The translations under genes were made by a program, and so were the position numbers. A model generated the notes under the pieces. The model worked only from the letters and a program-made list of their open reading frames with translations, was not told where the DNA came from and made no database searches. From Coriaria nepalensis (lineage: Eukaryota; Streptophyta; Magnoliopsida; Cucurbitales; Coriariaceae), in NCBI GenBank assembly GCA_027186245.1, contig CP114482.1, positions 34,429,209 to 34,493,208 of the forward strand: DNA of 64,000 nucleotides, read 5' to 3'. Below are positions 23,892 through 37,325 of the stretch, piece by piece; the first letter of the stretch is position 1; each line of letters begins with the position of its first letter.

Positions 23892-26780
23892 GGAAGTGCA
23901 AACGATGTGTCGAGGAGGAGAGCAAGTAAGTAAGACCATTTAGCTGGTTTCTTTTCATTTCGAAGGTCCTGCACTTCGCTGGTACAAATGGATGCAGAAG
24001 AGTGACCTTATCAAATCATGGCCAGGATTCTTGCATTAAGTAGAGATTCGATTTGGACCTTCAGAATATGATGATCTAAGAGGGAAATTTGTCTAAACTC
24101 ACCCAATAAACCACTATTGCTGATTACCAAGAAAAATTTGAAGACTTGCTAACACAAGTCTCTGGACTCTCAGATGGTTCCTTAAAAATTGTTTCATTTC
24201 AGGTTTGAAACCAAAAATAAGAAGAGAAGTGAGATTCTTTAGACCCACAACCCTATACCAAGCCATAGCCATTGCCAAAATGCAAGAAGATGAGTTTAAG
24301 GACTTGGCAGTATCCAAACCACCCTACAACCAGTACCCAAAACCTCATTTATCAACCTAAACCAGCATTGCTCACAACACCCAATCAAAACTCTTCCACA
24401 TCAACGTCAACCTCAAGACTATACAAAACGCTTACCCAATCTGAAACGGTAGAAAGAAGAGCCAAAGGCTTGTGTTTTTTAACTGTGATGAAAAATTCAA
24501 CCCCCTCCACGAGTCTAAAGGAAAGCTTTTCACTATAATTTGTGTCCCTGAAGAGATAGAGGAAACAAAGGACCAATTGGAAGAAATGGAATTCAATGCA
24601 ATGATACAAAACAAACCAAAACCATAAATCCAATCTGAAACTAGCCTAACACCACAAATAAGCTTGCATGTCTTATTTAGAGAGCAAACCCCAAGAACCT
24701 TGAGATTAACAGGTCAAATAGAACCAACACCACTGCAAGTTCTACTCAATTTAAGGTACAAGTTGGAAATGGAAATAACATGCAATGTGAAGGCTTATGT
24801 CCTAGAACTTTTGTCATCCTACAGCAAATCCCATTTGTCATGGATTTGTACGTGCTTCCACTAGAAGGTGCTCACAAAGGTTTGGGTTTTCAATGGCTTC
24901 GTCTACTAGGCCCTGTTACCACAGACTTCCAATGGCTTCGTCTACTAGGCCTTGTTACCAGGGACAACAAGTCATTGTCCATGCAGTTTTCTTGAGAGGA
25001 TCAAGTTATCAAACTGCAAGGTGAACAACCACCTACACCCCAGCCCATGCCATGCTCTCAACTACAGAAACTCATTGTTAATGAAAGCATCTCTTCTTTT
25101 TTCCTCTAACTGCATTACCATTTCCAACTACACTACCTGAACTCACCCTCACACCTACAGAAGAACCTGAAAAGCTACCAATTCCTAAAGAAATCACTAA
25201 TCTCCTAGCCAACTACCTTCTGTATTTTCTGAACCAACTGCACTACCACTATCAAGAACCACTGACCGCCAAATTCACCTAGACCCTAACTCAAAGCCAT
25301 TAGATATCAGAACCTATCGTTATCCACACTTCCAGAAGGCGAAAATCGAGAGACAAGTTCAAGAAATGCTAAAAAATGGAGTCATTTAAAAGAGCACAAG
25401 CCTTTTTTCCTTACCAGTGTTATTGGTTAAAAAGAAGGATGACACATTGAGTTTTCACATTGACTACCTTGGCTTAAATGCAATCACAATAAAAGATAAA
25501 TTCCCTATTCCTATACTTTATGAACTACTAGATGGGTTATATGGCTCACAACTTTTCTATAAGTTAGATCTCAGAGCTGGTTACCATCAAATAAGGATGA
25601 AACCTATTGACTCATTCAAAACCGCCTTTAGGACTCATGAGGGTCGCTACGAATTCTTTGTGATGCCTTTTTGATTGACAAATACTTCATCAATCTTTCA
25701 AGCCACAATGATTCAAATGTTTCAGCTATTCTTAAGGAAATTTGCTATAATTTTCTTTGATGATATTTTGGTGTACAGCAAAGCTCTTCTAGACCCAATC
25801 ACTCACCTTAAACAAGTACTTGATTGCTTACAAGCTAATTCCCTATTGGATAAACAATCAAAGTGTAAATTTGCAACGTCCATAGACTATGTAGGTTACA
25901 ATGTCTCTAGAGAAGGAGTAGCACCTGATCCATCTAAGGTGAGTGATTGGCCGAGGCCTTCTACAGTGAAGCAACTAAGAGGATTTCTGGGACTCACAGG
26001 ATATTACAGAAAATTCATAAAATGATATACTTCCATAACAAGTCCTCTTACTGACCTCTTAAAGACAAATGCATTCCAATGGTCAAAAGAAGCTCAAGTT
26101 GCTCTTGATGAACTCAAGGAGAAATGCACCAGTTCTCAGACTGCGAGATTTTTCTAAAGCTTTCACCATTGAGACAGATGCATCAGGGAAAGGAATGGGA
26201 GCAGTTCTAATGCAAGACAATCATCCAATTTCACTTTTCAGCAAGAAATTCTGAGACAAAATGCAGACTGCCTCAACTTACATCCATGATTTATATGCTA
26301 TAGCTTCAGTAGTAGGCAAATGGAGGCAGTATCTTTTGGGAGGTAAATTTTTCATTAAAACTCACCAAGGCAGTCTTACAGAGCTCATGTCCCAGGTAAT
26401 ACAAACAGTCTCTAATAGCATTATCTTACAAAAAACTCTTAGGTTATTACTATGATTTTATATATAAACTTGGTAAAGAGAATAAGGTTGCCGATGCCTT
26501 ATCTCGCATTCACATTGAGGAACATAATGCAACTTGTTTTGCCCTATCCAATCCTACAATTGATTTTTCACACCCCTCTTAAAGCTGAGTTAATTGCAAA
26601 TCAAGAGTTACACTCACTTATGACAGCAGTTCAAGCCTCACCAACTCAATTTCCCAAGCTAGCTGTATGAGATTCTCTACTCTACAAGAAAAGAAGGTTA
26701 CTCATTTCATCAACTTCACCATTGATTGCTCAATTCCTCAAGGAATATCACGACTCTCTTATAAGGGGGCATTATGTTCT
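23892..26780 (+). mobile_element. Degenerate Ty3/gypsy retrotransposon
   Basis: The order gag, protease, reverse transcriptase, RNase H and the start of integrase is recognisable on the plus strand, broken by many stops and frameshifts. Gag similarity is at about 23960-24320 (IRFGPSEY), with a decayed zinc-knuckle region near 24430-24530. The protease region is at 24655-25000. Reverse transcriptase covers 25400-26020, with the [13 protein letters not shown] box and an FDDI catalytic motif, interrupted by a stop at 25672. RNase H lies at about 26130-26370 ([13 protein letters not shown]). The element stops at an integrase-like HDSLIRGH segment near 26770. LTRs were not found. It cannot be active. 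Confidence 0.9.
24891..24968 (+). repeat. 39-bp tandem duplication inside the gypsy protease region
   Basis: CAATGGCTTCGTCTACTAGG and its continuation occur twice, starting at 24891 and 24930. The length is a multiple of three, so the local frame is kept (QWLRLLG repeated). Confidence 0.85.
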
Positions 26781-29700
26781 CTCGCTGTTTTGCTTCTTTT
26801 GTAAGGTTGCTAAGTGTGTTCTACAATTGGGAGGGAAGCTCGTTAGCTTCCTAGATGGCTAGGAACCTCAAACAAATTGTTTTTGCTAGATGATCTACTT
26901 ACTTTGACAGTTACGTAGCTTATTTTAGTTATGGGCAAACTTAGATAAATATCCAAAATTTTTTCCAAATTATATGAACACTAAAAATTATTCTAATTAT
27001 AATAAAAAAAAAAGTTTTTATTTCTCAAATAACCCTATTCTAATCTAAATAATTTGTTTTAACCTAAAGTTTTTCATTTTTCAATTTTCCGCCACAAACA
27101 TTAAACACCACAAAATTTTGAGCCGTTGGCCACCACCGCCGCTACCGCCCCCCTCTCCTCCACATTAAAAAAAAAAAAATCCACGTAGAAGAAACTGGAT
27201 CCAAACTTCACGAAGAAGAGCTTTTCACGAGGAAGACCGAAATAAACATCTTTATAAAGAACATAAATCTGGGTAAAGAACTCAGATCTAGTTCTTCACA
27301 ATAAACTATGGTCTATGTTCTTGCGAAGAACTTGGTCATATTTGAGTTTTCTTCTCAAAGTACTCAGATCAAATTCTTTACAAAAATCAGATGGATTCTA
27401 TTTACTTATGAATATAATCTAAATTTTCTTAACTTATAACTTAGATTTAAAAGTTAAATATTCATATATTTTTACCTGCTCTTCTAATAATTATATATTT
27501 AAAAGTTAAATATTAGTATTTACTATTATAATCATTATAAATTACAAATTTAAATCAAATCAACATATCTTCAAAAATTTTCAATGACATCATCACGTTT
27601 TGGGAAATGGGGAATGGTATAGTGTAGAGACAAACAGCATCTTCTACTTAATTAAAATTGGGCGGTGGAAAGGCTCAATTGCCACCCTCCATCAATCAAA
27701 TCCAAAATACCATCACCCAAAAGGCTGTCGTTTTATCGAGACCTTTGAACCTTTAGGTGTATTTGAGGATTCTTATGATAACATTGGGCCTCTCCTTGTG
27801 TGGGCAACTTGCCCCCCCTCCTTCAAGCTAACCAGATTTTACGTGAGAGGACCATGCAACCACCCCCCCACTAATCATAAGATATAATATTATATTTAAA
27901 TTTAGGCTCACTTGTGTCCATTAAAAAAAATAAAATAGAATATTATATTGTTCTAAAAAATTTTAATTACATTTAATTTCTATAAAAAAAAGATCATTAA
28001 GTATAAAAAAATATTATACTTTGAATTATTTTTATTTCATCTTTTTATTTTTATTCTTATTTTTTTATATAATTAAATATATAAAAAAATTATCATTCTT
28101 ATTTTTATATCTCAAAAAAATAAACCGGAGTTGCATTATAATATTTTATTTTATTAAATATAAATTTTTTAAATTTATAAAATAATATCGATATTTCATA
28201 AATTAAATATAGATTCTTATATATATGATTATTATATGCTCCATCTTAAATTTCAAGCTTACTTGATCTTGGGTCATAGATGAGTCTATCCCAACTAGTA
28301 GAGTACAATAAGTTGGGCCACGTGTGCAAATCCCAACACTCACTAAATTTATATGGGCCCACACGATTAAATATTGTCCATCCATATTGGATCACTCAAT
28401 AAGAGCCCTCTTACCGAAGGCTTGAGTCATCTTTACATCTAGCTGCAATCAAGAAGAACTCTCTCTAAGTGGTCCGGTCAGCCCTTTTTTTCTACCATGT
28501 GCTTTAAAATAGCCGTTACCTGAACACTGAACACAGTAATCCTACAAACGCAGTAAGACAATTAGTAGACTTTGAACAAGTAAACCTGTCGGAAAAGTAT
28601 CATGGGTTTTATGAGCTTTATAAATAAATTAAGAGATCATGTAATAAAATAGTAGGGACAAGTCAGCCTAAAAGAGATCAAAGTTAGCGAATTTTAGAAT
28701 GAGATTTTGGCTCTTATGGCACGATAAATATTTTGATTAGAAGTGTTTCCGGGGGAGTGGGAGTTCACCTTCTACTAAATATTTAATATCAAAATTTTTA
28801 TAAAAAATAAAAAAGATAGAATAAGTATATTAAATATATCTTATAAATTTTATGATATTTTATAACCCAAATCATATTTAACTTTTTCGAACTACTATCC
28901 AGACTAAACCCTAAACCTTAAACCCCTTAGACTATACAAATATTAAAATCTATCTCATTCACATGTCTTATAAACTCTTTTTAACCTTAGATAAATTATT
29001 CTTTTAATAGTTTTAGCCCTAATAATTTATTCTTACTCTCTTTAACTCATTTTACTATTTTAAATCAAATTTTCATCAATTCGCCCCCTTATTATCATCT
29101 CCACTAATCCTTCCGCTACTGCTATTTTTGATCAACTCGTTGGAAATAATTTAAAATTTGTATTTTGCTTAAATAAAAATATTACATTTATTTTTATACC
29201 TTTAACTTTTATTTTTATACCACCTTATGCCATCTGAAATCTCTCTCTCTCTCTCCTTCTCTCTCGTTGGGTCTCAATCGAATCATCAAGGAAATAATCA
29301 AATAGAGATTTTCATGGGATTGAGAATCGGTTGAGATTGAATGCCCTATTAACTCGTAGAGTAAACTAGCAGTTATGTTAATATACTCATAACAGCTAGT
29401 TTACTCAACAGTCATAAGAATTGGAAAATTGGAAATCAAAACAGAACCATTTAACTTTTCAAATTTTCCATATAGTCTACGTATTAAGAAATTATGAAAT
29501 TGAGAATCAAAAAACTGCAAGAGTTCACATATATACATAACAAATCATGGCAAATATAATACCTATAAACAGAACAATTTAAATCAACTAATTCAGACAT
29601 TACTTTCAATAGTTAACAAATCAATATAATGGTCGCAAATACAAAGTAACAAACATCTTATTTACAATAGTACTAAACCAAAATATAAACATAAGTACTG
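26781..29700. other. Intergenic, AT-rich, no gene recognised
   Basis: Around 26940-27400 the sequence has ATTATAATAA arms and then GAAGAACC/GGTTCTTC-like short palindromes (27235-27390) similar to those inside the foldback element at 54.1-55.5 kb, probably a decayed relative. An open frame at 27600-27887 has no family signature. A CT microsatellite lies near 29240-29265. Confidence 0.4.
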
Positions 29701-29707
29701 TAAAAAT

Positions 29708-31063
29708 CTAATTAATGTTTAAGTATCTTTGATATATAGCGGTGGCAATCTGTGAGCGGAAAAAAGAGACATTAGAGTCACTAATATCAAGTAGTGGAGT
29801 ACCAAAATAATGGTACTCCATATACTTCAGCATGTAAACTCTGCAATCTCCACCTTTGGCTATATGATTTTCAGGCAAGTTTCCGACAACCTCTATTCTG
29901 AATGGTTTCATTTCAAACTCGGGTCGCATGATCCTTATCATGTAAGGTATGGTCACACATATTGGTTTATGGGCCGTCATGAACTTACGACTCCAACTCT
30001 TATTGTATGACATACTGTGATAGACGTATATTGACCGCATTTTGGTACTCCAATACACTCCCGGGTAGTTGGTATGCACAACCGCTCAACCATGGTCCAT
30101 CTACGGCCTCTTGTAGGATACTCATCGATAGCACACTTGTACATTATAGTTTCTACATCGAAAACAAAAGATCTTCTCTCTTTAACGTTCAATGTCTTAA
30201 ACGTATTATCCCAAAATAGTTGCAAGTACTAGAGGAACATAGTGTTGATAAAAGTAACTTCCTAGTCAAGGACATTAGGGAAAGTGGCTTGACGCATCCT
30301 CAATAAGTGCAGGTATTCATGTACATGTTGTAAAAAATAATTAAAACAAATGTAAGATAAAGAAAACAACATTAATGGTAATGTATAAACAAGAAATAAA
30401 TCTTAAATCATCTTTCAACCACTCTCTAGAAATGGTAATAGTTTCAAACCATACTTTATCGAATGTCTAACCATCAAATCCCATCACAGGGGTCATATGA
30501 TTCAAAAGTAATAAATTACCATATTTACATTATGTATCAAGACCCAAAACACTCAATTTTTAGAAAATTAATAACTTATATGTTCACACCTTTCTCAGAC
30601 AGCCACCTCGATATCGCTTCATAGTTGTTAGTATTAGGCTCCATCAATGGATCATCCATCGGTATATGGCCCTTCGGATAAACCTTTCTCTTCTTAGGGT
30701 TAATGTACGGAGAAATAATTACTTGACATGGCTTCCTCCTCTTCTTACCCCTTCCTTCCTCAATTTCTACCTTCACTCTTCCCATTCCAATGATTGTAAC
30801 TCATCACTTAAAGCATCAAACATATCACTTAACTGGGAACTAGGAGCTTTAGGGGGCGACAAATCCTGAGGGGGCAACAAATCGGCTGAAGGAGAATCGC
30901 GTGTCGAGATGGATTCATCTGCTGAGGTAGGGACACAAATTGGATTCATGTGTCGGGGGGAAGATGGGGTTTGAAATCTAGATTCCTCCCTCAATAATTC
31001 CTTAACTGCATCCTTCACAGCCTCATTCACCATATGCCTAACATCTTCCCAGAATTTGCTCAT
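29708..31063 (-). pseudogene. Ulp1-type cysteine protease of a transposon (MULE-like), broken
   Basis: Minus-strand frames read in order: a Ser/Pro-rich N-terminal part (31063-30773), a basic part with KPCQVIISPYINPKKRKV (30785-30576), a stop-rich gap, and a C-terminal block (30225-29708) that resembles the catalytic end of plant Ulp1 proteases. The last block keeps GGDC around the expected catalytic Cys (near 29845), with Arg replacing the usual Gly after it, then VYMLKYMEYHYFG and a final FRSQIATAIYQR. Plant Mutator-like elements often carry such captured SUMO-protease-like genes, so this is probably a relic of one. Frame changes between blocks show it is not functional. No transposase or terminal repeats were found. 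Confidence 0.65.
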
Positions 31064-31397
31064 AGCCTCACCGAGAACTTTTCTTAATTGCTTCCCTCAC
31101 ACCTTTCTTAACAACCTCCACATAATCAATCCTCTTTCCCTTTCCAGCATCTCGCTTTAAAGTGAGTTCCACATCATCTCTTACTTTTTATGAAACTTCC
31201 TCCTACTTCTCTTCTTCATTCGACCAACTATATTTTATAATTCGGAATGTTGGGCTACTACATGATAACATATGCTAATGGCAGTAGCAAAGATACGTAT
31301 ATTAAGATGAATATGTAGTAAAACTCATAAGCATAAAATTAGGAATGAAAGGATTAAGAATTATCCAGGTGTAGCCCCCATAGAGGACGAAATAGAG

Positions 31398-31640
31398 AGA
31401 GACGTATAACATGATGTGGTCATGTGCAAAGGAGACTAAACACGGCCCTAAATTTGACAAAGTTTAGATTTGTAGGTAAGTGGAGGACATAGATGAATGT
31501 GTAGACCGTTAAAAACTTGGATGAAAGCAATAAAGAAAGACATCCTAGATTTTTTATTAGGTGACGATATATGGAAAGACCGTATAACTTATAGGACCAA
31601 TATCCACATAGTCGATCCGAAAAATATTTGAAATGGACTT
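31398..31640 (+). pseudogene. LINE reverse-transcriptase tail, degenerate
   Basis: Plus-strand frames give a CGHVQRR motif followed, after breaks, by similarity to the KTWMEAIKKDI and DIWKDRITYRT-like end found downstream of many plant LINE reverse transcriptases. Only the 3' tail is present, as is usual for 5'-truncated LINE insertions. Confidence 0.5.
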
Positions 31641-32244
31641 AGATGATGATGAAAATGATGTCTTAAGTTGTATGTACCATGTTCAATGTGCATTTAACCG
31701 GTAAAGATTCACTTGGATGAGCAATTAAAATTGTAGTTGCATGAAATAGATTTTAAGAAAGTGTAGTTAAAAAACAAAATACGAAATTGGGGCGAGGCTC
31801 ACCCTAATTCTTATAGTTAGGTAGCTTGTTTCCAAGCCTTGTCTTATATTATAGCTATGACCATGGCCCGCAGGAGAGGAAGTACTTCCACTATGACAAA
31901 GATTGATTTAATGATGAAAAGAGGTCAAGCAAATAGAAGCTACTCGAACAGTCGACCTATTTGATGAAACCCCCCTCATCGTCGTATGTACGACTCTCAC
32001 CATATGGTACTCGCACAAAGACTCCTAAATCCATCATGAGCCCTTTCTTTTCTTCCACCTTTCCTCTCTTGCTAAGGAATAGTTAGAGGAAATCTTCCAC
32101 CGTTCATATATTTTCAAACATAGAATTATTTTTTTGTTTTTTAATTTTTTTCTTTTCGCGGAACGCTTGCATCATCTCCAATCCACGATGAAATTTCATA
32201 ACTTGGTTAATTATTACAGCGTGAGCCTACCATTAAAGCACAAG

Positions 32245-32337
32245 TACTGTGTGAAATTGGATGTAAAGAAAGGGAAATGGTCCCCAAAAGAAGACATGTT
32301 AGTTTTGTCTTTTGCATATGTACAAGCTGTTTTGTGA
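32245..32337 (+). pseudogene. R2R3-MYB first-exon fragment
   Basis: A short open frame reads CVKLDVKKGKWSPKED, which lines up without gaps with the start of an R2 MYB repeat (compare [16 protein letters not shown] in the MYB gene at 34.7-36.0 kb on the other strand). Over the 16 codons I count 38 of 48 identical bases. Similarity fades upstream of the Cys and about ten codons downstream, and a stop follows at 32335. No second MYB exon was seen nearby. It may be a broken copy of the neighbouring gene's exon in opposite orientation, or of another MYB gene. Confidence 0.5.
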
Positions 32338-34660
32338 AATTTTGAACCACAAACACGCACTTATTAATTCAAGCTATTAAATGGGAATACAAAGGCTAGC
32401 TTTAGTACCTGTCTGAGACGCACATGGCTCTGTCCAAATAGCCAAGTTGAAGTGGTATTAATACTCAATAGTTGCATATCCTACTAACTTTTAGAATGCT
32501 TGATACACAATCGATTTATTAATAGATTAAACTTTTGGGATAATTATTAGATATTTAACAATACGATAACATAATATAAATCTCGAATTCAAATCAAGGT
32601 TTGCTTATCCTATTTGTTATTTTTGCTTATTATATACTTTTGTTTCACTTTATTACTCATTTACTTACATGTGAAAGATTTATTTTTTATGAGTTTTCGG
32701 GAGTTTATACGAGAGAAAGAATGTTAACAATATCATTATTTGATCGACATATTTTTGTAATAATTTTTTAAGACAATAAGTAACTCAGTCGGTTATCAGA
32801 ATATCATAATAAAAATGAGAGTTCTATACTCATTACTACGTTCATATGCATGTTATATCAACTCTCACTTTCCCTCTTTCCTTTTTTGAGAATAAGGTGA
32901 CAATCACTTGCTTCTTGCAAAAATGTACAGTTAAGTGTAAACTTTTTCAGCCTTAATACTTGCAGCCTGTCATGTAAGGAAGAAAAAAGAAATGAGCTGC
33001 AATAAATATTTTTGGGTAAAAAAAAGTTGTGCATCTTCATGTTTATGAGTTATGTCCATTAATTTGATGAATGGTGTTTGTAAGAATTTTGAGGTCTCTA
33101 GGAATGAAATGAAAGCTTTGTGTTGAAAAAAGGGGCAAATCCTTCACATGTTGTACCGACTGCTTAAAACTTGATCAACTATTCTTTCGAGAAAATAGCT
33201 CAAAAAATAAAAAATTAATTTAGGAAAATTATGAAGAAAGAGGAAAGAGATAAACTATATATATGAATCCTACGTGAAGCACCAATTATATCATTACCTA
33301 TTTTTATACCTGAATACCACGCTGGTGTCCCTACTGCGGGGCCCAACGTGTGGGACTTGCATATGGGGCCCACAAGGTGTTGGAAACACCCGGTGCTGTC
33401 ACTCATAAAACCAAAACCAAGACTAAAACCAAATTACGTGTGACACCCTCGATCGCCCATTAGGAGTACTAGTGTAAGCTAAAACACATGCAGAGTTTTC
33501 GGCATGATCATGATCATGATCAGGATGGAGTACGCAATTGAAATTCTTCCGTGTTCATAGATTATTTTTATACGAGTCATACCTTCATTTGAAGATCATT
33601 GTACAATGAAAATCTATGATCTCTATCTATCTAGCTAGCTCTTAGTTGTCTCCATAATTAATCAATATCATTAATATTAATTAATAATCTGTCAATTTAT
33701 AAAGACTGGTTATATACTAATCTGTCAATTAGTTGTTCCATTGTATGTAATTAGTCGAAACGACGACATGATAGTTTGATATATCATATATGATTAGTGA
33801 CACGTGACTTCAATCGTCCCATGTAACAACTACTATGTCGTCTACGAGGCGTTTCTAATTTGATTGCATCTTTCTTTATCGAGAAATTAAAGCTCTTAAC
33901 AGATTGTATTTTAGTCGAGCTGATTATGTGTCTCATGAACATAAATCAAAGGTGAGGAGGACAATTGAAATTAGACACCGTTTTTAGTAGATCTGCCGAT
34001 CGAGACTAATTAAGCAATATCAAATCAGTGTCATTACATAATATCGTACATGATTTACTTCATAGCAAGCGTAGAAATTTAGTTTTCCCACTCAAAATCT
34101 ATCGTTTTCATATACCTAATTTTGTAAGATGTAGGTGTTTCCAATGTGAGACTATATTCAACGGCTTAGACTTCATTGCAAACTATTGAAAAGTTCAACA
34201 TAATGTTTGCAAACTTGGACTTCATCTTGTAAGCTTCAACTTGATATTTGTGGATCCAAACAAGATTTTTAGACCTAAACTGAAAAAAAAAATTCCGAGA
34301 TGAAGCCATGCTCTACGTTTCCTGAGCTTGACAATATTATTCTCCCTCTTTGTTTCCGCCAAACAAGTTACAGAGTACACAAATTTATAACTGCTACTTT
34401 ATAATTGAAAAGATAAGACGAAATTACAGTTATTATCAGTACATGAGCAAAGTACGTATACAATATCAATATATATGATTATTTTGATATATAATGTACA
34501 CTTCTCCTTCTCCGGTAGCTATGGACCCGATTATCATATTCTCCAGCAGGAGGCCGGCCAGAAAGCAGCTCTCTACAAACTAATTAACTGCAAAGTCCTA
34601 CTTAGCACATATAATTAAAACAAAGGAACCCTTAATTACTAATTAAAACAAACCTTCAGG
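32338..34660. other. Intergenic, no gene recognised
   Basis: AT-rich sequence between the MYB fragment and the 3' end of the MYB gene. A short GATCATGATCATGATCA palindromic run lies near 33506. Nothing else supports a feature. Confidence 0.45.
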
Positions 34661-36047
34661 TCAATCCTCTAGTGACATATTAAGTAGGTCTCCATGACAA
34701 CCATCATCAAAAAGCCATTTTTCAAGCAAACTAAGCTCTTGAGGCACTTCATGTGTCTCAAAACTACAAGTTTCCGGCGTACGATTTTCTGTGGTCTCCT
34801 CCACGGATAAAGACCGTGAGGCATCAGATGTGGAAATTGTGTTGTTGATGAGGCTGTTATTGAATAAGAAATCAAAACCATCCGGAGAAGCACTAGGAAT
34901 CATATTAGGGTTTGTTTGAGATGATGAGGATGGCGATGATGATTTGGGTTTATTTTTCATCCAGTTTTCGAGTAATCGAGAAATGTTTTCGGTGCTCGAT
35001 GCGTATGTAGATGATGATGATGGTGGTGGTTGGGAGTTTGTAGGGTTGCTATCAATTAGGGAGGGCTTGGATTCTTTAAGATCAGGGACAAAGTTTGGCT
35101 TTTGATCTTGATCCTTGTCGAGGGATAGAGCTTCACATAAGGCTTGTTTGGCCATGTGTATGTCTGTTTGAAGCCTTCTTTCCCACTGACCCTTTGTGAG
35201 TGATGTTTGTGAGGTAGGTGAAGAAAGTTCATCTTCATTCATGTTGCTTGTTTGAAGCTTTCTTAGCTTTTTCTTCAAATGGGTGTTCCAATAATTCTTT
35301 ATATCATTATCCGTTCTCTGTGGAAGGTACGAAGCTATGGCTGCCCATCTGCACCATTTTAAGACAAGAAAAAACAAATTAGATCTGAATCAATTATCCA
35401 AAAAAAGAACCTTAGATTTGAATCAATTCAGCGATCTCATGCTCAATTACAATTTCTCCCAAGAAAATCACTTAATATATAATGGCATACAATTTTGGTG
35501 AAGTTAGAGGAAGGGAAGAAAGAAGATCAGGAAAAAGAAAGGAGATTAGATGTAAATTTTACCTATTGCCCAGAAGAGCTTGAAGATGGATGATCATCTT
35601 CTCTTCATGATTGGTGAAGTTACCGCGCTTGATACCAGGCCGGAGATAGTTCGTCCATCTCAGTCTGCAACTTTTACTGCATCTAAGCAAACCTGTAACA
35701 TTGAACAAAATATCAAGAAGATCAAAATTTAAGGTGGGTGAAACTTGCAGGTTATAACTACATAATATTAATTCATGAAGTTATTGCAATCCTTTAATGC
35801 TCAAACCAAACCAAACCAAACCAAACTGAAACCGAAAGATGTAATAACTTAACCCGACACAAAGGTAACGTAAGAGTTAATAAAATGAACGAAAAACTAA
35901 ATTGTAAAGCTAACCTGTTTTAGCTGGGACTGATCTCCAATTTCCAGGACCATGTTCTTGAATGTAAGAGACCAAAACAATGTCTTCTTCTGGAGTCCAT
36001 GACCCTTTCTTTACACCAATTTTTTCACAGCAAGGTGGCCTTCCCAT
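34661..36047 (-). CDS. R2R3-MYB transcription factor, subgroup 1 (MYB30/60/96/306-like)
   Basis: Three exons, 36047-35915, 35692-35563 and 35348-34661, give 316 residues. The 133- and 130-base first exons are the canonical plant R2R3-MYB structure. R2 (about 14-61) and R3 (about 67-112) keep their tryptophans (isoleucine replaces the first Trp of R3, as usual). The segment [20 protein letters not shown] is typical of subgroup 1. Downstream, [15 protein letters not shown] and [11 protein letters not shown] are the conserved C-terminal motifs of this group. The bHLH-interaction signature in R3 is absent. Members act in stomatal opening, cuticular wax production, drought and pathogen responses. 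Which member this is cannot be settled here. The first-exon sequence has a possible broken copy at 32.2 kb. Confidence 0.95.
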
Positions 36048-36230
36048 AAGTCTTTTTTCTTTTGTTTTTTCAAGGAAAAAGAGGAAGAAAAAACTTCAAT
36101 TAAATCTAGATCTTCTTTGTGAATATCACAAAAGCTAGGTTTTTTTATATGATCGAATTATTCTGATCTTGATCAAATGGGAAATGATCAAGGAGGACAA
36201 GCGTACTATAAGGCAAGAGTCCTTGTCTGT

Positions 36231-36272
36231 GTATATATATATATATATATACATATAGAGAGAGAGAGAGAA
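36231..36272. repeat. TA and GA microsatellites upstream of the MYB gene
   Basis: A TA run (36231-36251) is followed by a GA run (about 36257-36271), some 200 bases upstream of the MYB start codon. GA-rich tracts near plant start sites can act in the core promoter. This is an inference from position. Confidence 0.6.
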
Positions 36273-37325
36273 GGGACAAGGGAGTGTTTTGGATGGCTGA
36301 CTAAATGAGGTAAATTAGAGACCCTTTCTCTCCCGGAAAGAGTCAAAACGCACAACAATTTAGCATTTACTCATTGCTCGCAAAAGTCAGCTCATACTTG
36401 GACTCCTTCTCACTCTCTCTATCTTTTATGCCGAGTGCATTCAATACCTTTTTTTTTTTTTTTTTAATTTTTATTTCGCTATCGTTTTCCTTTTTAATTT
36501 GTGGCGTGACATGCATGCATGGATGCATAATGCTTTATATGTATTATTTTAAGAAAAATGGTAGAGATATCAAGATCATTTAGATAAAGCAATTGATTGA
36601 TGAGTTAATAAGTGATGTTGTGTATGATTATTAATTCTATTTTATTTAAATTTGATTTTCTTAACCATTACTCTAATTTTTAGTACTCTAACCTACTCAC
36701 TGAAATTCACTTTCCTCCCTCTCGATTACTTATGTGATAATATTGAAATCACATATCTTGCTGCTAATCAGTCTTATATGGCCGGCACAAAACATATGAT
36801 GATTGATGTTCACTTTATTCTGATCGAGCATGGTCTTTCAAAAAATTCTTGATATTCGTTCTATGAATATTTAACTTAAACATACAACCTTGCACGGAAC
36901 TCTAAGCAAATAACTGGCCGGACAATCTATACAAGCGATATCGGATTTGTAGTGTTCACTAAAAGATAACTTTTTGGGCTTAATTTTGAGTTCAGCTGGA
37001 CAATCACTCCTAAGATGTTGAATTGGCAAGCTTCCCAAAATCTTAAGTTGTTAAAAAGTGCTTGAATTTATAATGTATAATAAGAATAGTAATTGTTAGC
37101 ATAGCTTTCACACTCACGCGTAAATAGGAAGTGATATTCCAAAGCCTTGTAAGTAAAAATAAACTATAAAAAGAATCTGATAGGAAATGAGCCGAACTCG
37201 ATAAAAATACCAAACTCAAGCTCAAGCAACGTTACAAAAAACTCGAATTGAAAATTCCATAGTTGAAAACAAAAAAATGACCTCGACCTTATAAGGAGAG
37301 AAGAATCACGATTCAAATTCATGTA
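36273..37325. other. Intergenic, no gene recognised
   Basis: AT-rich sequence upstream of the MYB gene with a T run near 36450-36466. Open frames at 36374-36583 and 36652-36852 show no family signature. Confidence 0.45.

Noticed and set aside
27600..27887. 95-residue open frame
   Set aside because: No recognisable family, no promoter or splice context, and it sits in repeat-like sequence.
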